Positions 4,542 to 7,950 of a stretch of 7,950 bases of DNA are shown piece by piece. The notes under the pieces are model-generated. The model worked only from the letters and a program-made list of their open reading frames with translations, was not told the DNA's origin and searched no databases. The position numbers and the translations under genes were made by a program. This stretch comes from Minisyncoccota bacterium (GTDB lineage Bacteria > Patescibacteriota > Minisyncoccia > Moranbacterales > GCA-2747515): NCBI GenBank assembly GCA_938044295.1, contig CALIRC010000008.1:1-7950 (forward strand), in the 5' to 3' direction. Position 1 is the first letter of the stretch; each line of letters opens with the position of its first letter.

Positions 4542-5276
4542 ATGCAGCAAAAGCCAACGCATGTTATTTCTGATATCGATGGGTGTATTATGCATCCACA
4601 GCAAAACATCACTGAAATTTTAGCCTTACGAGAGTATATCCATAAGAAGAATCTCAATTTCTCTTTATGCACCGGAAGACCACAGCCATTTGTGGATGCG
4701 GTTGTGATGTTGTGTAATTTGGAAAATCAGCAGATGATGCACGTCTGCGAAAATGGCGTAGTATTTTATGATCCATCTCAAGGTCTTATGCATCAAGAAA
4801 TCCATCCAGACCTTGGTGATGCAGATCAATTTGCGAAGATTCGGTCTGGGTATATTGATCGATTAAAAACACTAAAAGAGGTAGAGAAGATTGAGTTGAA
4901 GCTAGTACCAATAAGTGTGCAACCGCCGGAGGAGGTGTCAATCAATGACTGTTATGAGGCTGTTGTCGCTGAACTCTCTGATGAAGATGTTACATTTATC
5001 AATCATGGACACTGCATTGAGGTGATCCCAAAAGGTATCACGAAGGATAAGGGTATTGCACTAATAGCAAGTCGTCTCAATGTTAGTCTGACAGATATTC
5101 TGTATATCAGGGATAGTATAAATGATATTGAGGCTATGAACGTTGTGCGTTATGTCGGATGTCCCTCAAATGCTGATGATCATATTAAGAGGTTAGTTAA
5201 AGAGAGAGATGGTTATATCTCTAAAAAACCATATGCTGGTGGTACAGTGGAGATTTTGCAGTACTATTTTGCCTAG
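4542..5276 (+). CDS. HAD-superfamily hydrolase (Cof/sugar-phosphatase type)
   Basis: 244 aa from the ATG at 4542; an in-frame TTG at 4527 would add five residues. All four HAD motifs are visible. Motif I is VISDIDGCIM, with nucleophile D11 and acid/base D13. Motif II is LCTGRP with T44. Motif III is a lysine in GITKDKGIAL (K168 or K170). Motif IV is YIRDSINDIEAM with D191 and D195. Residues about 85-160 between motifs II and III form the large cap (C2 type) of phosphatases acting on sugar phosphates or phosphoglycolate-like small molecules. The usual GDSxND of motif IV is RDSIND here. The KGITKDKGIALI segment is typical of Cof-like and archaeal-type phosphoglycolate phosphatases. Substrate cannot be named. 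It is monocistronic and convergent with hflKC. Confidence 0.88.
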   Translation: MQQKPTHVISDIDGCIMHPQQNITEILALREYIHKKNLNFSLCTGRPQPFVDAVVMLCNLENQQMMHVCENGVVFYDPSQGLMHQEIHPDLGDADQFAKIRSGYIDRLKTLKEVEKIELKLVPISVQPPEEVSINDCYEAVVAELSDEDVTFINHGHCIEVIPKGITKDKGIALIASRLNVSLTDILYIRDSINDIEAMNVVRYVGCPSNADDHIKRLVKERDGYISKKPYAGGTVEILQYYFA

Positions 5277-5293
5277 GTTGTTTTTTTAGATAA

Positions 5294-5326
5294 ATAAGCC
5301 GCGACATTTTACATGTCACGGCTTAT
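5294..5326 (-). terminator. Shared hairpin between convergent HAD and hflKC genes
   Basis: A 14-position stem (5294-5307 with 5313-5326) with a 5-nt loop. On plus-strand RNA position 5302 opposite 5318 is a C-A mismatch; on minus-strand RNA the same position is a G-U pair. The hairpin is therefore better formed downstream of hflC, which ends 30 nt away. The minus-strand tail is TTATCT after the stem, a weak U-tract. A run of seven T (5281-5287) lies on the plus strand just after the HAD stop, before the hairpin. Confidence 0.65.
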
Positions 5327-5355
5327 GGTGATTCACTAGGATTTCCTAGCTTTTT

Positions 5356-6237
5356 TTACTCTGAACTTAGTAGCTCCTTCAAGAACACCTCATTGCCACT
5401 TAGGAAAAACTTTGAATCATTGTTTCGTCCATCAAAGATTTGTTTTGCTGTGTCGAGACCCTGATAAAATACGTAGAAATCCTTATCGGCATTGTAGGCA
5501 GTATTGTAGAGATCACCTGCCTCTTTGTCGGCAGCAGCCATGATCTCTTTTCCTTCTCGCTCTGCATCTGTTAATAGCTCAGAAACAGTCAAATTAGCAT
5601 GAGATGTAATCTTTTTTGCTGCCTCAACACCCTCGGATATGATTCCAGCTGCAACCTTTTCACGCTCCGATATCATTTGACCAAAAAGTAGTTCCCAGCT
5701 TTCCTTAGGTACTGAGACAACATTCATACCAGCTAGTGTAACATTCATACCGAACTCGCCAGCAGCGTCAGCAATATCTGTTTGAATTTCACGCATCACC
5801 CCCTCCCTTTTGGTGGAGACTGTCTGCTCAAAAGTATTAGTCGCTATTACACGCTGAAAGACAGAATATGCCGTTTCGTCGAGTCGACGAAGTCCGGTGG
5901 CAATTTTGCCGTCTGACGTTTTCAAGACAAATTTCATTGGGTGCTGGACGTGCATTAGAGCATATCCATCAGTTGTAATCTTATCTTTCGCTTTTGTTAG
6001 TGAGTCACGCTCATCAGTATCCAGTATTACACCTTTCATATCGATGATTTGATGATCACCGATGATCGGTAGGCGGAAGTGAGGACCTTTTTCTACAATC
6101 TCTTTCCTTGCTTCTCCAAAAACATAGACGACTGCCCCTTCTCCCTCTTTAACAATAAATACTGAGTTTGAAAGCAGCATTATTACAATTGCAATCAAAA
6201 TAATTAAAGCATTCTTTTTTGTATAGGTTGAGATCAT
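5356..6237 (-). CDS. hflC: HflC-like SPFH membrane protein, FtsH modulator
   Basis: 293 aa. Partner of HflK in the SPFH (band 7) complex that surrounds FtsH in bacteria studied so far and restrains its access to membrane substrates. A short polar N-terminus is followed by one membrane helix (about 10-28, ALIILIAIVIMLL). Then comes the HflC-like start VFIVKEGEGAVVYVFGEARK (27-46) and a GPHFRLPII motif (51-59), equivalent to the family's PGLHFKIPF. Residues about 60-185 are the SPFH domain. SEREKVAAGIISEGVEAAKK (190-209) begins the long helical region, matching the HflC RAERE helix. The end, DKDFYVFYQGL (251-261) and KFFLSGNEVFLKEL, parallels the E. coli HflC C-terminus. It is about 40 residues shorter than E. 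coli HflC, mainly through a shorter SPFH insertion. Its ATG overlaps the hflK stop as TAATG. Identification is by motif and gene order. Confidence 0.9.
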   Translation of the reverse strand: MISTYTKKNALIILIAIVIMLLSNSVFIVKEGEGAVVYVFGEARKEIVEKGPHFRLPIIGDHQIIDMKGVILDTDERDSLTKAKDKITTDGYALMHVQHPMKFVLKTSDGKIATGLRRLDETAYSVFQRVIATNTFEQTVSTKREGVMREIQTDIADAAGEFGMNVTLAGMNVVSVPKESWELLFGQMISEREKVAAGIISEGVEAAKKITSHANLTVSELLTDAEREGKEIMAAADKEAGDLYNTAYNADKDFYVFYQGLDTAKQIFDGRNNDSKFFLSGNEVFLKELLSSE

Positions 6238-7307
6238 TATTGAGCCTCCTTCATATTGAATAGTTTTAGTATGGATGACGAATTGTTGCCATCAACAATG
6301 ATTTTCGTACCTGCTTGTTTGAAGATTTCATTTTGAGCTTCTAGCAGTAAACGTTTTTTCGTAATCTCAGGTGAGTCTTCATACACTTCTCGTGCTGCGT
6401 TATATTCTGCTACCAAACCTTTTGCCTCATTAACTCGTTGAATTGCGTAAGCACGAGCGCGGTTTAACGTTGCTTCTGCTTTGCCGCGAGCTTCAGGAAT
6501 TGCTTCATTTGCATACTTTTGACCTTTATTAATCTTATCCTTTCGGATGTCAGTTGCCTTGGAAACCCTCACAAATGCATCGCGCACTTCTGCAGATGGT
6601 GAGACTGCATCTTGGATCAGATAGGTTCCATTTACGCTTATGCCATAGTCTAACTCTGCGGATATATTCCTAAGACAATTTGTCGCGTCAATCTCAACTT
6701 TCTGACGACCATCTGTCACTACATCATCAAACGAGTTACTGCCAACGGTTGTGCGCATACACGTCTGTGCTAAAAATGAATGTAGTTTGCGAGGAGATCT
6801 CACCGAATACAAATACTTGTATGGGTCTGTGATTTCGTAACGTACAGCATAATCGATATCCACCAAGTTATGATCATTTGTTATCGTAATGACGTTTTCT
6901 GGTGCAAATGATGCTTTTGGTGCAACACCATCATCATGACCTTCTACACGAAATCCGATTTCAAGGACATACGGCTGTGATGTCTCCACCTTTTTAACTG
7001 TTGTCAAAAATGGAAATTTGAAATGCAGGCCACCATGGCCGGTTGTGCGATGATATTTTCCAAGGAAGAGTTCGACTCCCTGCTCGGTCTTTTCCAACTG
7101 GTAAGCAGATCCGAAGATCACTTCTGGTAATACATAGAAAAAGAGTGCAAGAGCAATAAAAATTTGCGCAAGCTTTGGTCGCTCAATCTTTCCTTCGAAA
7201 AAGAAATTGAATACCTTCGAAAAGGTGCTGTGTTTTGCCAAACTCGCTAAAGCTGTAAATCTATGTTTTTGATCTGATATTGTTAACGGATCACTTTCAT
7301 TTACCAT
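6237..7307 (-). CDS. hflK: HflK-like SPFH membrane protein, FtsH modulator
   Basis: 356 aa. First gene of the hflK-hflC operon. Residues 1-45 are a polar cytoplasmic tail without the glycine/proline-rich stretch found in proteobacterial HflK, which accounts for much of the shorter length (E. coli about 419 aa). One membrane helix lies at about 46-66 (LAQIFIALALFFYVL). The SPFH domain starts with EQGVELFLGKYHRTTGHGGL (75-94). It contains DYAVRYEITDPYKYLYSV (152-169), matching the HflK sequence VQYRVTNPEKYLYSV. The helical region runs from about 245 to 335 and includes NKGQKYANEAIPEARGKAEA and DSPEITKKRLLLEAQNEIF, as in E. coli HflK. An ATG with AAAGGGG 5 nt upstream fixes the start. FtsH itself is not in the window. 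Confidence 0.92.
   Translation of the reverse strand: MVNESDPLTISDQKHRFTALASLAKHSTFSKVFNFFFEGKIERPKLAQIFIALALFFYVLPEVIFGSAYQLEKTEQGVELFLGKYHRTTGHGGLHFKFPFLTTVKKVETSQPYVLEIGFRVEGHDDGVAPKASFAPENVITITNDHNLVDIDYAVRYEITDPYKYLYSVRSPRKLHSFLAQTCMRTTVGSNSFDDVVTDGRQKVEIDATNCLRNISAELDYGISVNGTYLIQDAVSPSAEVRDAFVRVSKATDIRKDKINKGQKYANEAIPEARGKAEATLNRARAYAIQRVNEAKGLVAEYNAAREVYEDSPEITKKRLLLEAQNEIFKQAGTKIIVDGNNSSSILKLFNMKEAQ
6245..6251 (-). promoter_or_regulatory. Strong Shine-Dalgarno for hflC inside the end of hflK
   Basis: AAGGAGG on the minus strand, 7 nt before the hflC ATG and within the last codons of hflK. Together with the TAATG stop-start overlap it indicates translational coupling and matched HflK:HflC synthesis. 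It also shows that this organism's ribosomes use canonical Shine-Dalgarno pairing. Confidence 0.85.
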
Positions 7308-7359
7308 GATTGCCCCTTTGGGTTATTGAATTTGATGTAAAACTACTAATTGCATTATT

Positions 7360-7388
7360 ATTATATTATATATTTGCTTTTTTGTCAA
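7360..7388 (-). promoter_or_regulatory. Consensus promoter of the hflK-hflC operon
   Basis: On the minus strand, perfect TTGACA (7383-7388), a 17-nt spacer and perfect TATAAT (7360-7365). Start near 7353 gives a leader of about 46 nt with AAAGGGG (7313-7319) as ribosome binding site. This is the only promoter in the window matching consensus at all twelve positions. It suggests strong, factor-independent expression. Confidence 0.88.
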
Positions 7389-7483
7389 TATTATTTTTCT
7401 CGAATATACGTACCTTGTTTTCCTTGTGTAAATTCGTAGTCTTCGTGATTTTTTCATACATACTGCTGCTAGTGCAGAAATTG

Positions 7484-7598
7484 GATTGTCGGCGGCAATG
7501 CTCAACAAGCTGTCACAGTCGAATAACTCAAATGGTTAGCCGATAATCGGCAAAAGCCCTGCATGTTTCGTTAGCATGTAGGGCTTCTTTATTTTTTT
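7484..7598 (+). ncRNA. Candidate structured RNA ending in an intrinsic terminator
   Basis: GATTGTCGGC (7484-7493) pairs with GCCGATAATC (7539-7548) over 10 bp with one G-U. The 3' arm can instead fold locally as GCCGA-TAA-TCGGC (7539-7551). A strong terminator follows directly. A CATACT box (7459-7464) could be a -10, with a poor -35. A plus-strand reading frame from a TTG at 7310 also ends at 7546, just before the terminator; it is very hydrophobic, has no ribosome binding site and overlaps the hflK promoter, so an RNA gene is the alternative I prefer. No known RNA family was recognised. Apart from this element, 7308-7873 holds only promoters and weak repeats. Confidence 0.35.
7554..7598 (+). 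terminator. Strong intrinsic terminator, plus strand
   Basis: AAGCCCTGCATG (7554-7565) pairs with CATGTAGGGCTT (7575-7586) over 12 bp with one G-U and a 9-nt loop. The tail is CTTTA plus seven T (7592-7598). In reverse the stem is followed by TTTT only once the A-T base pairs are counted, so it may be weakly bidirectional. No confident plus-strand gene precedes it. Confidence 0.85.
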
Positions 7599-7639
7599 CC
7601 ATCTTTTCAATATCACCTTGTTCGAACGTTATTTCTACT

Positions 7640-7667
7640 TAGCTCTTAGGACGCTGTAGCTCTAAGA
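7640..7667. repeat. Short direct and inverted repeat
   Basis: TAGCTCTTAG (7640-7649) and TAGCTCTAAG (7657-7666) are direct repeats differing at one base. They also contain TCTTAG/CTAAGA as an inverted pair (7644-7649, 7662-7667), followed by TTT. It could be a weak terminator or a protein-binding site, and is not enough to decide. Confidence 0.3.
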
Positions 7668-7810
7668 TTTTAAACATTTTTTAATAGTTTTCTGTTCTTG
7701 TACTCATTTGCACTCGTCTCGATAACAGAATCATTTTCTACTGCGAAATATTCTGTGTTTGTCTTGTGACCTGATAGATAGAGCTGTTTGATATGTGAGA
7801 GAATCTGTGA

Positions 7811-7839
7811 TTGACCTCTGAAAAAATGTGGGATATACT
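7811..7839 (+). promoter_or_regulatory. Upstream ppa promoter (P1)
   Basis: TTGACC (7811-7816, 5/6), a 17-nt spacer and TATACT (7834-7839, 5/6). Start near 7846 gives a leader of about 28 nt. Confidence 0.75.
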
Positions 7840-7858
7840 CAGAATTATTCAACAATCG

Positions 7859-7864
7859 TATAAT
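7859..7864 (+). promoter_or_regulatory. Downstream ppa -10 box (P2), near-leaderless
   Basis: A perfect TATAAT ending 9 nt before the ATG at 7874, so transcription would start at about 7871 with a 0-3 nt leader. No good -35 is seen at the right distance. It sits in the near-palindrome GTATAATTAC. Confidence 0.55.
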
Positions 7865-7873
7865 TACAATACT

Positions 7874-7950
7874 ATGAACTTATGGCATGATGTTTCACGT
7901 GGGAAAAATGTTCCTCAAGAAGTGAACGTAATCATAGAGATCCCAAAGAA
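7874..7950 (+). CDS. ppa: Inorganic pyrophosphatase, N-terminal part (cut by window edge)
   Basis: Hydrolyses pyrophosphate to phosphate in the cytoplasm and so pulls biosynthetic reactions such as DNA and RNA synthesis forward. Only 25 codons are in the window: MNLWHDVSRGKNVP followed by QEVNVIIEIPK. This is the characteristic start of soluble family I pyrophosphatases (LWHDI, then G and P, then V-x-V-x-EIPKG). The metal-binding aspartates are beyond the window. The ATG at 7874 is set by the family start and by the promoters; there is no Shine-Dalgarno. The short length limits certainty, but the EIPK motif and LWHD start are distinctive. Confidence 0.85.
   Translation, partial: MNLWHDVSRGKNVPQEVNVIIEIPK

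Noticed and set aside
7310..7546. 78-aa hydrophobic plus-strand frame
   Set aside because: TTG start, no ribosome binding site or promoter, and it covers the perfect consensus hflK promoter; hydrophobicity is expected from T-rich DNA. The terminator after it is noted separately.
7670..7855. 61-aa minus-strand frame with fairly protein-like codons (FFRGQSQILSHIKQLYLSG)
   Set aside because: It starts at TTG without a ribosome binding site and runs entirely over the two well-formed ppa promoters; kept only as a possibility that a homology search could revive.
1..7950. CRISPR array, insertion sequence, toxin-antitoxin or phage-defence system
   Set aside because: No spaced direct-repeat array, transposase, terminal inverted repeats or recognisable defence-protein motif was seen on either strand.

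Overview
The window reads as a piece of an AT-rich bacterial chromosome, most likely from a small-genome lineage such as Patescibacteria/CPR (Parcubacteria-like). This is an inference from several weak signs. The DnaG and inorganic pyrophosphatase N-termini look like those I associate with that group. Neither tRNA encodes its CCA end. Several genes have a sigma70-type -10 box only 6-10 nt from the start codon and no Shine-Dalgarno, which implies leaderless or near-leaderless mRNAs. No phage, IS or CRISPR element was recognised.

Layout. Positions 1-1060 (minus strand) hold the N-terminal 221 codons of DNA primase (dnaG, cut by the window edge). Upstream of it is a 75-aa two-helix membrane protein, with a terminator between the two. 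Positions 1230-1570 (plus) hold tRNA-Pro(UGG) and tRNA-Gly(UCC), each with its own intrinsic terminator; the second has a near-perfect promoter. Positions 1620-2303 hold a P-loop kinase-like protein on an apparently leaderless transcript. Positions 2310-3343 hold a compact foldable element, then a promoter and a hairpin-rich 170-nt leader in front of a predicted lipoprotein. Positions 3344-4541 are a poorly conserved accessory stretch: an attenuator-like hairpin set, a three-helix membrane protein (plus), and two small minus-strand reading frames that each become continuous if one A-run changes by one base. Positions 4542-5276 hold a HAD-superfamily phosphatase, convergent with an hflK-hflC pair at 5356-7307 (minus). 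Positions 7308-7873 are intergenic, with a candidate structured RNA ending in a strong terminator and tandem promoters. Position 7874 onward is the first 25 codons of inorganic pyrophosphatase (ppa).

How they work together. HflK and HflC form a co-transcribed, translationally coupled pair (TAATG overlap, strong internal Shine-Dalgarno, perfect TTGACA-N17-TATAAT promoter) expected to build the membrane SPFH complex that modulates the FtsH protease. DnaG, the tRNAs and Ppa are housekeeping genes for replication, translation and phosphate metabolism. The other genes are short and largely monocistronic, each bounded by its own promoter and terminator. The most unusual signals are the two homopolymer-interrupted minus-strand frames, the split between leaderless and Shine-Dalgarno-led genes, and several mutually exclusive hairpin sets in intergenic DNA.
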